From the NCBI GenBank assembly GCA_030039695.1, contig JASHVB010000936.1, positions 1 through 27,997 on the forward strand: a stretch of DNA of 27,997 nucleotides, written 5' to 3'. Below the pieces are notes generated by a model. It made no database searches, was not told where the DNA came from, and was given only the letters and a program-made list of their open reading frames with translations. The position numbers and the translations under genes were made by a program. This stretch comes from Acetobacteraceae bacterium. GTDB taxonomy: Bacteria; Pseudomonadota; Alphaproteobacteria; Acetobacterales; Acetobacteraceae. This document shows positions 7,904-16,599 of the stretch, piece after piece (position 1 is the stretch's first letter; each line of letters begins with the position of its first letter).

Positions 7904-8012
7904 ACCTGTCCGACTACGGTTGAAACGCGTCCTCTGTGAGTGGCAATCGAACGGCGTTTTGCCAGCTCCAGACTGTGCTTTGTCGCTCCTTACTTGGAGG
8001 ATAGCCCGATGA
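7829..8012 (+). repeat. diverged direct repeat, copy A (oxidase 3' end and spacer)
   Basis: The last about 75 bases of the BBE-like gene plus the following 105-base spacer match 8791-8973 at a constant offset of 960-962 bases with many substitutions. Shared blocks include CTCAAGCG, TTCGATCCC, GCCATCCC, CCGGAGGG, ACCTGTCCG and ATCGAA. Confidence 0.7.
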
Positions 8013-8083
8013 CAACGCTTTTCCATGTCAAGTGGCCGGCGCCCCGCAACGTCCAAAGTCCGGACGTTATCGCTGAAAGGTAA
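8009..8083 (+). CDS. 24-residue ORF with strong ribosome binding site
   Basis: TTGGAGG lies 8 bases before the ATG, and the frame MTTLFHVKWPAPRNVQ ends at TAA 8081-8083, 34 bases before the GFA-family start. It may be a leader peptide, a truncated gene or a chance frame. Its start falls at the same place in the direct repeat as the ATG at 8970. Confidence 0.25.
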   Translation: MTTLFHVKWPAPRNVQSPDVIAER

Positions 8084-8117
8084 ATGTAACCTTAACCGCA
8101 CTCTCGAAGGTTTGGCT

Positions 8118-8552
8118 ATGGTCAGGATCGCTCGTTGCTGCTGCGGGTCGCTGCGCGCGGAGGCGACCACCGAGCCGGCGCTTGTCGGCGCGTGTCATTG
8201 CATAGAGTGCCAACGCCGTACCGGCTCGCCCTTTGGCGTCAGCACCTATTTCCCGAGAGAGCAGGTGCACACCACGGGGCCGAACAAGGTCTATGCGCGC
8301 GGCAGCGATTCGGGGCGAAGGGTCGAACTCCATTTCTGCCCCAACTGCGGTTCCACGGTGTTCTGGTGCGCGGATTTTGTCCCGGACCTTGTTGGCATCG
8401 CCTTTGGCGCATTCGGCGACTCGTCGTTACCCTGGCCGACGCTATCCGTGTGGGAGGCGACGCGGCATCCCTGGGTGACTTTTGCTCACGAACTCGACCG
8501 CTTTGGATGTCAGGTCGGGCGGATTGGCGATCCTCTCACTGCCCGCCCGTGA
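8118..8552 (+). CDS. GFA (CENP-V)-family zinc protein
   Basis: A 144-residue protein of the glutathione-dependent formaldehyde-activating fold. Zinc ligands are visible in order: CxCG (C7, C9), the CHCxxC group (C26-C31) and CPNCG (C74, C77). The family tail follows (VGIAFGAFGDSS, then HPWVTFAHEL). GAAGG lies 7 bases before the ATG at 8118; an in-frame upstream ATG at 8025 has weaker support. The family binds glutathione adducts or other small thiols, but most members, including this one, have no proven reaction. It follows the flavin oxidase on the same strand and might handle an aldehyde product, which is only inference. Confidence 0.85.
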   Translation: MVRIARCCCGSLRAEATTEPALVGACHCIECQRRTGSPFGVSTYFPREQVHTTGPNKVYARGSDSGRRVELHFCPNCGSTVFWCADFVPDLVGIAFGAFGDSSLPWPTLSVWEATRHPWVTFAHELDRFGCQVGRIGDPLTARP

Positions 8553-8621
8553 GCACGCGCCCCGCGATAATGCTTCCGATGTTCCGCCAAATGGGCGGCG
8601 TCGTTACTGGAGATATATGTT

Positions 8622-8777
8622 ATGATGGTTCGTAGCGGCGGGTTCTTTCGCGATGATGACCCGCCTGGGCCGCAGCCGCCCAACAATGCAGTGCCGGTGA
8701 TCTTGCTCGTCATCGTATCGGCGATGGGGGCGGGCATCGTGCTGCTCGCAAAGGCGCTCCTGTTGACCGCCGGATGA
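8622..8777 (+). CDS. 51-residue single-span membrane protein
   Basis: Starts at ATG 8622 with GGAG 9 bases upstream. Residues 1-23 are polar with a DDDPPGPQPPNN linker. Residues 24-49 form one hydrophobic helix (AVPVILLVIVSAMGAGIVLL). It lies 70 bases after the GFA gene on the same strand and may be cotranscribed. The family is not recognised. Clean initiation signal, acidic-proline head and a full TM helix argue for a real small protein rather than a chance frame. Confidence 0.55.
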   Translation: MMVRSGGFFRDDDPPGPQPPNNAVPVILLVIVSAMGAGIVLLAKALLLTAG

Positions 8778-8790
8778 TGACCCGGCCTTC

Positions 8791-8863
8791 TGGCTCCGAG
8801 CCCTCAAGCGCCATTCGATCCCGATGGGTCTTCGCGTCCGCCATCCCCCTGCCGGAGGGATAA
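8791..8863 (+). pseudogene. 3' stub of a second BBE-like oxidase gene
   Basis: Allowing two single-base deletions, the stretch reads LKR, FDPDG, F, SAIPLPEG then TAA, matching the C-terminus of the intact oxidase upstream. No other part of the gene remains here. Confidence 0.6.
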
Positions 8864-8973
8864 ACCTGTCCGGTTACCTTTGAGATGCAGTCCTCGTGAG
8901 CTGCGATCGAAGCGTGTTTCGCCAGTTCCAATATCCCGCCTCGTCATTCCCTAGCTGGACGAAAGCTTGATGG
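8791..8973 (+). repeat. diverged direct repeat, copy B
   Basis: Second copy of 7829-8012. It contains the frameshifted last about 22 codons of a BBE-like oxidase, its TAA at 8861 and the same spacer, and ends at an ATG equivalent to that at 8009. The two copies bracket the GFA and 51-residue genes, so about 960 bases may once have been the unit of a tandem duplication. Confidence 0.7.
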
Positions 8974-9101
8974 GAGCGCGTCTCGACGAGCAGCGGTCGG
9001 CAGCCAGCACTCTCGAGAGTCCCGACCAGGCCAAAGTGGATCAGGCATTTTCCCGCATCGCCACTCGCGCCGGTGGTCGCGCGGCGCGCTCCCGAGATTG
9101 A
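8970..9101 (+). CDS. hypothetical 43-residue ORF after repeat copy B
   Basis: ATG 8970 to TGA 9099-9101 encodes a charged soluble peptide (MGARLDEQRSAASTLESPDQ, then an Arg-rich end). There is no strong ribosome binding site (GGACGAAAG at distance). It is at the position equivalent to the 24-residue ORF of copy A but unrelated in sequence. Possibly a remnant. Confidence 0.22.
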   Translation: MGARLDEQRSAASTLESPDQAKVDQAFSRIATRAGGRAARSRD

Positions 9102-9167
9102 ACAAGCGCGGCGACTGCCGGCGGTACTTAATGTTGGTTACGCTTGTGACGGATTACGAACGTCGTG

Positions 9168-9959
9168 CTAAACGCGTTCGACTGTCGGCATAAGCACGTA
9201 GCCAACGCCGCGCTCGGTGCGGATCAGCTGCGGCGTGCTGGGGTCTGGCTCCAGCTTTCGCCGCAAGCGCAGGATCTGGACGTCGATGCTGCGATCAAAC
9301 ACGTCCTCGTGGATCCGGCTCGCGCGCAGCAAGTGCTCGCGGCTAAGGGGGCGTTGGGGTGCATCGAGAAAGGCGGTGAGCAAGCTGTATTCGCCCTTGG
9401 TCAGCGAGACCGGCGTGCCGCTCGGATTGGTCAAGCGGCGGGTGCGGCGATCCAGCAACCAACCGGCGAACCGATAGCAGCCTTGATCCGCATCGCGGTG
9501 CGACGCAATGCGCCCTGGTTCGTGCCGCCTCAGCACCGCCCGGATGCGCGCCAGCAATTCGCGGAGGCAGAATGGTTTGGTAACGTAATGGTCGGCACCC
9601 AGTTCGAGCCCGACCACCCGGTCGATCTCGTCGCGGCGATGGCCGCTAGTGATGATGACCGGCACATCGGATTGTGCGCGGAGTTCGCGCAGCAGATCGA
9701 GGCCGTCTTCCTGCCCCAGGTCCAGGTCCAGGATCACCACGTTCGGCTCGGCCCGCGCAACCTGACGTGCCAGGTCGTGCCGGTACACAGCGGGCAAGAC
9801 ATGCATGTTATGTTGCTCCAGGAAGTCCACCAGCGTCCGCTGCATCGACGGGTCCTCGTCGATCACCAGGACGGAGGCTGGCCGCCCCAGGGGAGTGGCG
9901 GGTCCCGGGTATGTATATGATGGGGCAGGATCCATGGAGTATTCTGGGTTGGCGAGCAT
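9168..9959 (-). CDS. OmpR-family response regulator, paralogue of the one at 19738
   Basis: A 263-residue two-domain DNA-binding regulator. The receiver covers about 28-145, with acidic pocket E35/D36 (VIDEDPSM), phosphoacceptor D78 (VVILDLDLG), T104/S105 (IITSGH) and K128 (VTKPF). The winged-helix output at about 160-258 ends IDVQILRLRRKLEPDP, then RTERGVGYVL. GGAGG 8 bases before the ATG at 9959 decides the start; an open frame reaches 10088 but lacks such a site. No kinase is adjacent. It aligns without gaps to the regulator at 19738 over its whole length and is closest to it from residue 27 on, so the kinase at 22165 might serve both. DNA targets unknown. Confidence 0.93.
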   Translation of the reverse strand: MLANPEYSMDPAPSYTYPGPATPLGRPASVLVIDEDPSMQRTLVDFLEQHNMHVLPAVYRHDLARQVARAEPNVVILDLDLGQEDGLDLLRELRAQSDVPVIITSGHRRDEIDRVVGLELGADHYVTKPFCLRELLARIRAVLRRHEPGRIASHRDADQGCYRFAGWLLDRRTRRLTNPSGTPVSLTKGEYSLLTAFLDAPQRPLSREHLLRASRIHEDVFDRSIDVQILRLRRKLEPDPSTPQLIRTERGVGYVLMPTVERV

Positions 9960-10605
9960 TGGCGGGACCTCCACACGTGCTGGTCCATCCTTCCCTAAGG
10001 ACGTTGAACCGCGGTCTGACTGCGGGCTGGCGGTAGCTGCGGCGTCCAACCGAGGCGCGCGAACGTCGGGCCCCTGACAAACGGACACTCTGTCGACGCC
10101 TCAGCGGGCGGCATCGTTTTCTGGAAGATCAACCTGACCGGTCGAACGACGCTGCGGTGGCTTCCGCTCCGATGCGAAGCAAAATCCCGCACAATGTACG
10201 GCGACAGTCCTGGTAAATCATCGCCACATCTAACGTCTTTGGCTGCATTGCGTGCCGCGGTCCATGGTGATGTCCATTGCCGATCTCCTCAATCGAACGG
10301 ATCAGGCGTCAGGCCAGTGATCTGCCGACGCGAATCGTCGTGCCCTCGCGGCACCTGTCTAAAGACACGGGTGCTGTTGCTCAGCACAGGACATCGGACA
10401 GTCGAATGCCCTACGTCCAGTCCAAAAACTGCTCATGATCTGTTCGACCCAACTAACGAGCGGTTCGGTCAGGATGCCCTACTGTGCCGCGATTGCATTC
10501 ACCTTTGCAACGTTCCGACCTCCGTGCACCAAAGATGCTTCAGGGATGCGATGAATGGCGCCCTGTCGGAAGGTCTGCCGACGTCAGGATCACGGTGCCG
10601 AGAGC
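9960..10605. other. intergenic region without supportable genes
   Basis: The divergent spacer between the regulator at 9168-9959 (minus) and the TolB/TPR regulator (plus). Reading frames here have no ribosome binding sites or recognisable motifs. The minus-strand leader upstream of GGAGG lies here, and the CRP-type site follows at 10606. Confidence 0.5.
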
Positions 10606-10621
10606 TGTGACCTAGATCACA
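10606..10621. promoter_or_regulatory. CRP-family binding site TGTGA-N6-TCACA
   Basis: TGTGACCTAGATCACA is a perfect match to both half-sites of the E. coli CRP consensus, including the N6 spacing, and extends to an 18-bp palindrome as CTGTGA...TCACAG. It lies 115 bases before the ATG at 10736, a usual distance for activation or repression of that gene. Which CRP/FNR homologue binds is unknown. Confidence 0.6.
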
Positions 10622-10735
10622 GTCAGGTACCATGCCCACGTTTACACGGCGCGGCCGTGTCAGGTTGGAATCGCGAACGCGGGTGGGGGCATTGCGCACT
10701 AAAGCTGACTACGAGGCCCGTGCCGGAACGTTACG

Positions 10736-12382
10736 ATGCTGACGCGAGCAGACTTCGACGTCGCTGTGAAAGACGCACTGCGGCATTATGCACGCGCCGA
10801 CCTACTACTCGGCAGCCGTCTGCTGGAGATGCGGATTGTGTCCGGACACGGCTCGAAACCCGCGGACGCCACGCATCTGCAACAGGCATTGGCTGACGCC
10901 GCCGAGACAATATTTGTCAATGAACGCGATCAGAAGTTGCTCCGCGCGGTGGAGCTGACATACTTCCGAGGTGGACCGAAACAAGAGGTGGTCGCCGAGC
11001 GGCTGGGGCTTTCCTTTAGTACCTATCGTCGCCACCTGAAGACGGGCGTTGAACGACTCACCGAATGGCTTTGGTACCAGGAGCACCAACCGCCGCACGG
11101 CGACGGGGGACCGGCTCATTCAGATCGACAGGTCGTTGCCGCTGATGCAGCGGAGCGGCCACGGCTGTCGATCATCGTGCTACCGTTCCTGAACCTGTCA
11201 CAGGACTCGAGTCTCGACTACGTCGTGGACGGCATCGTGGACAATCTGCTGACCGACCTGTCCCGAACTCTGCCGGGCAGCTTTGTGGTCTCGCGCTCGA
11301 CCGCCTTCACTTACAAGGGCCGTCAGGTCCCAACGCGCCAGATCGGCGAGGAACTGCGGGTGCGCTACGTCCTGGAAGGCAGCGTGCTGGCGGATGCGAG
11401 TCGGGTGCGGGTCAATGCGCAATTGATCGACGCGGAGACGGACGAGCACCTGTGGGCCGAGCGCTTTGACAAAGAGCGGCGAGACATCTTGCAGATGCAG
11501 GACGAAATCGTTGCGCGCCTTGCGCGCACAGTCGGCGTGGAGATGGTGCGCGACGAAGGTCGACGCAGTCAGTCACGGACTGATGCGCGCGAAGACGCGC
11601 TCGATATGGTGATGCGCGGGAATGCCGTGGCGACCGATCTAAGCCGGAGGGAGAGATCGGTTGAAGCAGTGGCGCTGTTCACACGCGCGCTGGAGCTCGA
11701 TCCCGGCAATGCGGATGCCATGGTTGGCATCGCCTCGACCTGCATCTACCAGATCCTAAATCAATATCAGATTGCAGGGCATGCCGCCCTGCTGGACCAA
11801 GCCGAGTCGTTGGTCTCGCGGGCGGTCGTCCTGGCGCCGGACCACATCGGCGTTGTGAAGGCGCGCGCCACATTGCTGCGTGCGCGCGGACGGTTCGCGG
11901 ACGCCATTATCGCGGACATGTCGGTCATTGCACTCAATCCTGGTGAGCCGACGGCATATCGTGAGCTCGGGCTGAACAACTTGTATTTGGGGCGGGCGCA
12001 GGAAGCCGTGGACTGGTTTCGCCGGGCGGACACGATCGCCCCGCGCGATCGCGCCCGTTGGACATGGCTTCAGGGACTTGGTCGTGCCCTGATGCACCTG
12101 GGGCGGGACAGTGAGGCTGTTGAGGCCTTGCGGCTCGCGGTCCAGAGCAATCCACATTTGCCGCGCGATTGGGCGTTTCTCGCGGCCGCTGAGGCATTGA
12201 TCGGTAACGTCGATGACGCGAGGCTGCACTTGGCGAAATACGACCAGGATGATCCCGGCATGACCGTCCAGCGCTTTGCCAGGGAACGAAGTTCAGTTCC
12301 GCTTGAGGCTTTAACTCCCTCCTATTGGCATGGCTACGAGCGTATTCTCGACGGTTTGCGTCGTGCTGGCATGCCGGATTGA
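10736..12382 (+). CDS. HTH / TolB-N / TPR regulatory protein
   Basis: A 548-residue soluble protein. Residues about 60-112 resemble a sigma-70 region-4-like helix-turn-helix (LRAVELTYF, then QEVVAERLGLSFSTYRRHLKTGVERL). Residues about 140-270 form a TolB N-terminal-like domain (IIVLPFLNLSQDSSLDYVVDG, IGEELRVRYVLEGSV, VRVNAQLIDAETDEHLWAERFD), widely found in CadC-like and adenylate-cyclase-like bacterial regulators. Several TPR-type helical repeats span about 295-500 (ALFTRALELDPGNADAM, AIADM-type and EALRLAVQSNPHLP). No cyclase domain and no membrane segment are present. The ATG is preceded by a weak GGAA. The CRP-type palindrome upstream suggests global control. Likely a cytoplasmic transcription factor; ligand and targets unknown. 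Confidence 0.82.
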   Translation: MLTRADFDVAVKDALRHYARADLLLGSRLLEMRIVSGHGSKPADATHLQQALADAAETIFVNERDQKLLRAVELTYFRGGPKQEVVAERLGLSFSTYRRHLKTGVERLTEWLWYQEHQPPHGDGGPAHSDRQVVAADAAERPRLSIIVLPFLNLSQDSSLDYVVDGIVDNLLTDLSRTLPGSFVVSRSTAFTYKGRQVPTRQIGEELRVRYVLEGSVLADASRVRVNAQLIDAETDEHLWAERFDKERRDILQMQDEIVARLARTVGVEMVRDEGRRSQSRTDAREDALDMVMRGNAVATDLSRRERSVEAVALFTRALELDPGNADAMVGIASTCIYQILNQYQIAGHAALLDQAESLVSRAVVLAPDHIGVVKARATLLRARGRFADAIIADMSVIALNPGEPTAYRELGLNNLYLGRAQEAVDWFRRADTIAPRDRARWTWLQGLGRALMHLGRDSEAVEALRLAVQSNPHLPRDWAFLAAAEALIGNVDDARLHLAKYDQDDPGMTVQRFARERSSVPLEALTPSYWHGYERILDGLRRAGMPD

Positions 12383-12870
12383 TAGCCTGACAGATGCGTG
12401 AGCAGAATTCGGTCTGCCGACGTTCAACTGATCAGCCGGTTCGCCCTGTGTGCCCGGTCTGTCCGTGGCGCGTGGACACGGGCGAGCATCACCATCCTGA
12501 TTGTCACGCTGAAGGGTGACGCACCTTCACGCGCTTCAACACAGGCTCGAATCTCGGATCGTGTAAATGCGGCACCGAAACGGAGAACGGGATTATCATC
12601 GCTGAGTTTGCGGACAGCCGCGCCAAGTCGCCCTCATTCTTTTGACATCGCGGCTCTGTGCTTGCCCTTTTCAGGCCAGAATGAAGCAGGGGTCCGGGTC
12701 TGCGACCGGCGGGCCAGAAGGCCGCAACCGACTGCGACCGTGGTCGGTATCCGGCGAAGGTCTCATTTCCTACAGGCGTAACCTAACGGTCGCCAAAAAG
12801 CCCAATCGTGAAATCCAACGGTAATCGAACAGGGCAAACCTCCAGTCACGCCACTTCTGGAGACCTCGTG
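12383..12870. other. intergenic region, no gene supported
   Basis: A 488-base spacer. An open frame at 12398-12781 shows no ribosome binding site, recognisable motif or protein-like pattern. The monooxygenase ribosome binding site (GGAG) is at its right end. Confidence 0.4.
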
Positions 12871-14667
12871 ATGCCCGTTCCCTCGCCGCATCAGGAGCTG
12901 AATGATTGGCTGACAGCCTTCAGCGACGCCACATCACAGCATGACATCCGTGCCGCGACTCGCCTTTTCGTGCCCGACGCATTTTGGCGCGACCTCGCCG
13001 CGTTCACCTGGAATATCATCACCGTCGAAGGCAGCCGTGCGATCGGCGACATGCTGCAGGCATGTCTCGCCCGCATAGCGCCGCACGCCTGGCAGGTCGC
13101 AACACCGCCCCGCCTGAACGAGGACGTTGTCGAGGCGACAGCGACGTTCGAGACGGAAGTTGCCCGTTGCCACGCGGTCATCCGCCTCAAGGATGGCAAG
13201 TGCTGGACCCTGCTGACCGCAGCGACCGAACTGAAAGGCTTCGAGGAGTCATGCGGCGCACGCCGCCCGCATGGCGTGCCTACGTGCTACCATCTCGGAC
13301 GCAAGTCCTGGGGCCGGCAGCGCGAGCGGGACGGGCAGGAAATCGGCACTACGCGCCAGCCCTATTGCGTGATCGTTGGCGCCGGCCATTGCGGTCTGGC
13401 ACTCGCCGCCCATCTGAAGCAGCTTGGCGTGCCGACTCTGGTTATCGACAGGCGCGGGCGACCCTCTGACACCTGGCGCGACCGTTACGACAGTCTGTCA
13501 CTGCATACACCGAGCTGGTTCGATCAGCTTCCTTACCTGGCCTATCCCGAGACCTGGCCGCTCTTCCCGTCGAAGGATCAGTTCGCCAATTGGCTCGACG
13601 CCTATGCGACGGTGATGGAGCTCGATATCTGGCCAGAAACAGAATGCCTCCACGCCGACTTCGATGAGGTGGGCGGCGAATGGCGCATTGAGGTCGTGCG
13701 CGGTGGTCGCCCCGTCTCGCTGCGGCCAAAGCACCTCGTTTTCGCGACCGGGCTGCTGGGGGCGCCGAAAATTCCCGACCTCCCAGGCATGGGGTGCTTC
13801 CGGGGTGCGCAATGCCACGCCACCAGTCTGCGCAGCGGCGCTCATTACGAAGGGCGCAATTGCGTCGTCATCGGGGCCGGCACCACGGCGCACGATATCT
13901 CCGCCGAACTCTGGGAGGCTGGCGCCTGCGTAACGATGATCCAGCGCAGCCCCACGATCGTCATGCGTCAGGAACGAGTCCTCGCTGGCATTGCCGACCT
14001 TTACGGCGATGAGGCGCGCGCCGCGGGCATGACCACCAAAATCGCGGACCTGCTATCTGCTTCCCTACCCCATCGGGTTCTATTGCAAATGCACCAGCGG
14101 CTTGTGGCACAGGTCAAGGAGCAGGATGCTCTATTCTACGCGCAATTGCGCAGGGCTGGCTTTCTGGTGAGCTTTGGCGAGGACGAAGCTGGCATCGTGC
14201 CGCAGATCCTGCGCAATCCCTCCGGCTACTATCAAGATGTCGGCGCCTCGGAACTGGTCATCAACGGCCATATCAAGGTGAGAAGCGGCGTTGGGGTGAG
14301 GGCGCTGGGCGAATCGGTGGTCGTGCTGACCGACGGCACCGAGCTTGCTGCCGATGTCGTGATTTACGCCACGGGATTCGATGGCGCCCCGGCGCTCGGA
14401 ATGCTGCCGGAGGACATTGCCTGCAAGGTCGGCCGGATTTGGGGCCTTGGATCGGGACTGCGCAGTGATCCGGGACCTTGGGAAGGTGAACTGCGCAACA
14501 TGTGGAAGCCTACGGCGCAGACCGGCCTCTGGTTCCACAACCACGGGGTCGGCGGATCGCGCTTCTATTCCGGTATTCTCGCGCTGCAGATCAAGGCCCG
14601 CCATGCGGGACTGCAAACTCCTGTCTATCGAGGGCTGGCGATCCGCGGGTCCGACTTCGATGGGTGA
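12871..14667 (+). CDS. flavin-containing monooxygenase with N-terminal NTF2-like domain
   Basis: A 598-residue NAD(P)H- and FAD-dependent oxygenase. Residues about 7-125 form a SnoaL/NTF2-like domain (LNDWLTAFSDATSQHDIRAA, FVPDAFWRDL). Then a FAD Rossmann motif GAGHCGLA at 170-177, a class-B-like FRGAQCHATSL segment, the NADPH Rossmann motif GAGTTAHDIS, and the conserved VVIYATGFD near the end. The close (WKPTAQTGLWFHNHGVGGSRFYS) is family-typical. GGAG 8 bases before the ATG at 12871 decides the start; an in-frame GTG at 12808 has none. Such fusions oxygenate ketones, amines or make indole-derived compounds. The MFS gene overlaps its stop by 8 bases, so substrate uptake and oxidation are probably linked. 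Confidence 0.88.
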   Translation: MPVPSPHQELNDWLTAFSDATSQHDIRAATRLFVPDAFWRDLAAFTWNIITVEGSRAIGDMLQACLARIAPHAWQVATPPRLNEDVVEATATFETEVARCHAVIRLKDGKCWTLLTAATELKGFEESCGARRPHGVPTCYHLGRKSWGRQRERDGQEIGTTRQPYCVIVGAGHCGLALAAHLKQLGVPTLVIDRRGRPSDTWRDRYDSLSLHTPSWFDQLPYLAYPETWPLFPSKDQFANWLDAYATVMELDIWPETECLHADFDEVGGEWRIEVVRGGRPVSLRPKHLVFATGLLGAPKIPDLPGMGCFRGAQCHATSLRSGAHYEGRNCVVIGAGTTAHDISAELWEAGACVTMIQRSPTIVMRQERVLAGIADLYGDEARAAGMTTKIADLLSASLPHRVLLQMHQRLVAQVKEQDALFYAQLRRAGFLVSFGEDEAGIVPQILRNPSGYYQDVGASELVINGHIKVRSGVGVRALGESVVVLTDGTELAADVVIYATGFDGAPALGMLPEDIACKVGRIWGLGSGLRSDPGPWEGELRNMWKPTAQTGLWFHNHGVGGSRFYSGILALQIKARHAGLQTPVYRGLAIRGSDFDG

Positions 14668-16063
14668 CGTAATCGATCCGTCCCACGCGCCGACCCTGTC
14701 GGCGCCGGAACCGATTGACGTCGCGGCACTGATCGACCGCCACCCGATGAGTCCATTGCAGATCAGGATCGTGATGTTGTGCGGCCTGACGGCACTGTTC
14801 GACGGCTTCGACCTGTTGGCGATTGGCGTGGCAGCACCCGCGATGGCGGAATCGTTGCGCGTCACCTCGGCTCTGTTGGGAACCTTGTTCAGCGCCGCGT
14901 TGCTGGGGCTGATGCTGGGGGCCTTCGGCTTGGGCCCGCTTGCCGATCGCATCGGCCGTCGTTCGCTGCTGATCGGCGCCACCGCCATGTTCGGGGTCTT
15001 CACCCTGAGCACGGCGTATGCGGCGAATCTGCAGCAGGTGATCGTGTTCCGCTTCCTGGCGGGCGTCGGGCTGGGTGGTGCCATGCCAGCGTTTATCAGT
15101 CTGGCTGCGGAATACACCCCGCGATCACGCCGACGCCAAGTGGTTGCGCTGCTGTGGGCAGGCTTTCCCCTGGGTGGGGTCCTGGTTGGGCTGCTTGCAT
15201 CATGGCTGGTTCCTAGAGCGGGCTGGCGTGCATTGTTTCTCATTGGCGGCGCTGTCCCGCTCGGCCTCGCTGTCGTGCTGCCTTTCCTGTTGCCGGAGTC
15301 CATCGCGTTCCTGATCAGCCGAGGAGCCGCCGGGCCGCAGATCCGGATCCTGCTAAATCGAATCGTCCCCGGCGCGGACATCGGGCTGGCCCCTCCCATC
15401 GCTGGCCCGGTCGAGTCCTGCGAGTCGGGTGCGCGGGAATTGTTCCGGCAAGGGAGGGGGAAAGTCACCGCCCTGCTCTGGGGTAGTTATTTCACAACGT
15501 TCTTGATGCTGATCACCAGCACGGCCTGGGCCCCCACGCTGCTGGAACGGAGCGGTCTCGCAAGAGCAGACGCAGCGGACGGGATCGCGCTGTTTGCCGC
15601 TGGCAGCGTAATTGGGACCCCGCTGGCCGGCACGTTGCTGGCGTCGTTTGGAATCCGCAATGTCATACCGGTCACACTGCTGGGAGGTGCTGTGGCGATT
15701 GGTGCATTGGGCATCGTTGGCCCGTCTGCCACGCCGGTCCTGGCCTGCCTGAGCTGCGCCGGTTTTTGCCTGGGGATAGCCAGTTCCGGGCTGATCGCAC
15801 TCGCGCCGCTGCTGTATCCGACTCCTATCCGCTCCACTGCCGTCGGTTGGGCGATGGGGTGGGGACGGACCGGTTCGTTCGCCGGGCCGCTGGCCGTGGG
15901 TGTGTTCGTCGCCGCTGGCTGGCCCATCAGCGGCACCTTCGTAGTGCTCGGAATGCCGGGGCTGGCGGGCGCGGTTCTCACCGCCTGCCTGGCCCACGCA
16001 ACGGGAGCGTCTTCCGGTCAGTCCGAAAAAAGTGGAGGGCGTCGCGCAATTCGCTCCAACTGA
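14660..16063 (+). CDS. MFS transporter, aromatic acid:H+ symporter (AAHS) type
   Basis: A 467-residue, roughly 12-TM major facilitator. The opening (IDRHPMSPLQIRIVMLCGLTALFDGFDLLAIGVAAPAM) carries the DGFD motif of AAHS carriers such as PcaK and BenK, and the A-loop motif GPLADRIGRRSLL between TM2 and TM3 is intact. FRFLAGVGLGGAMPAFISLAAEY lies in TM4-5. These carriers import protocatechuate, benzoate and similar acids by proton symport. The ATG at 14660 overlaps the monooxygenase stop by 8 bases, so it is translationally coupled; the open frame extends upstream inside that gene but is antisense-free shadow there. Exact substrate not visible. Confidence 0.9.
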   Translation: MGDVIDPSHAPTLSAPEPIDVAALIDRHPMSPLQIRIVMLCGLTALFDGFDLLAIGVAAPAMAESLRVTSALLGTLFSAALLGLMLGAFGLGPLADRIGRRSLLIGATAMFGVFTLSTAYAANLQQVIVFRFLAGVGLGGAMPAFISLAAEYTPRSRRRQVVALLWAGFPLGGVLVGLLASWLVPRAGWRALFLIGGAVPLGLAVVLPFLLPESIAFLISRGAAGPQIRILLNRIVPGADIGLAPPIAGPVESCESGARELFRQGRGKVTALLWGSYFTTFLMLITSTAWAPTLLERSGLARADAADGIALFAAGSVIGTPLAGTLLASFGIRNVIPVTLLGGAVAIGALGIVGPSATPVLACLSCAGFCLGIASSGLIALAPLLYPTPIRSTAVGWAMGWGRTGSFAGPLAVGVFVAAGWPISGTFVVLGMPGLAGAVLTACLAHATGASSGQSEKSGGRRAIRSN

Positions 16064-16599
16064 TCAGCACGCGGACGCTGTCGGTGAAGGCGCGTTCGAT
16101 CGGCCACACCAAACGCTCGCCAGCGCGGTCATCGCCGTTGACCCAGTGGATCGCGAGCCGGTCCTGCGTGCGGACGGCGGAGCGCAGCAGATCGAGCGGC
16201 ACTTTGTCTCCGGAAACTCATTGCTGCCGGGACTGGGCATCGTCATCGGCATCGCCGACGAGACAACGCTGTGATCTCGGCGCGGGCACTCCCGGCCGTT
16301 TTTGTTAACCCAGCGTCGCCGCACTGATCGATGTAACATAGGCCCAAGAGCACTGCGTCGGTCTCATCCCCGGTCGTCATCAGGGGAGCAAGACATAGTC
16401 GTGGCCGCAGGATAGAGCCAACGCCGACCTCGCGCTCGGCCGGCGCGCCACGCGCCGCCAGGTCCGACAGATCGCGATCGATCGCGCGTTCGGAGGCGCC
16501 GGCTTCTCGTGCGCGCGGCGCGGCCGTCACCGCATGGCAACGGCCGTGCAACTCTTGCAGCATGGCAAGAAGCCGGGCGGCGTCCGCCACAGCGCGCAT
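15978..16599 (-). pseudogene. YafY-type HTH/WYL transcriptional regulator, broken
   Basis: From ATG 16599 the frame reads ARLLAMLQELHGRCHAVTAA, then ASERAIDRDLSDLAARGAP and LRPRLCLAPLMTTGDE: the HTH_11 and linker of a YafY-family regulator. Near 16262 it shifts frame (LVGDADDDAQSRQQ), meets an in-frame TGA at 16218-16220, then continues as VPLDLLRSAVRTQDRLAIHWVN, ERLVWPIERAFTDSVRVLISW and HFFRTDRKT, the WYL ligand-binding domain. One frameshift and one stop make it non-functional. The 3' end runs into the MFS gene. It is divergent from the oxidase-ferredoxin/P450 genes, which it may once have controlled. Confidence 0.72.

Noticed and set aside
14131..15468. 445-codon minus-strand open frame across the monooxygenase and MFS genes
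   Set aside because: Low-complexity Pro/Arg/Ser translation opposite two clearly coding genes.
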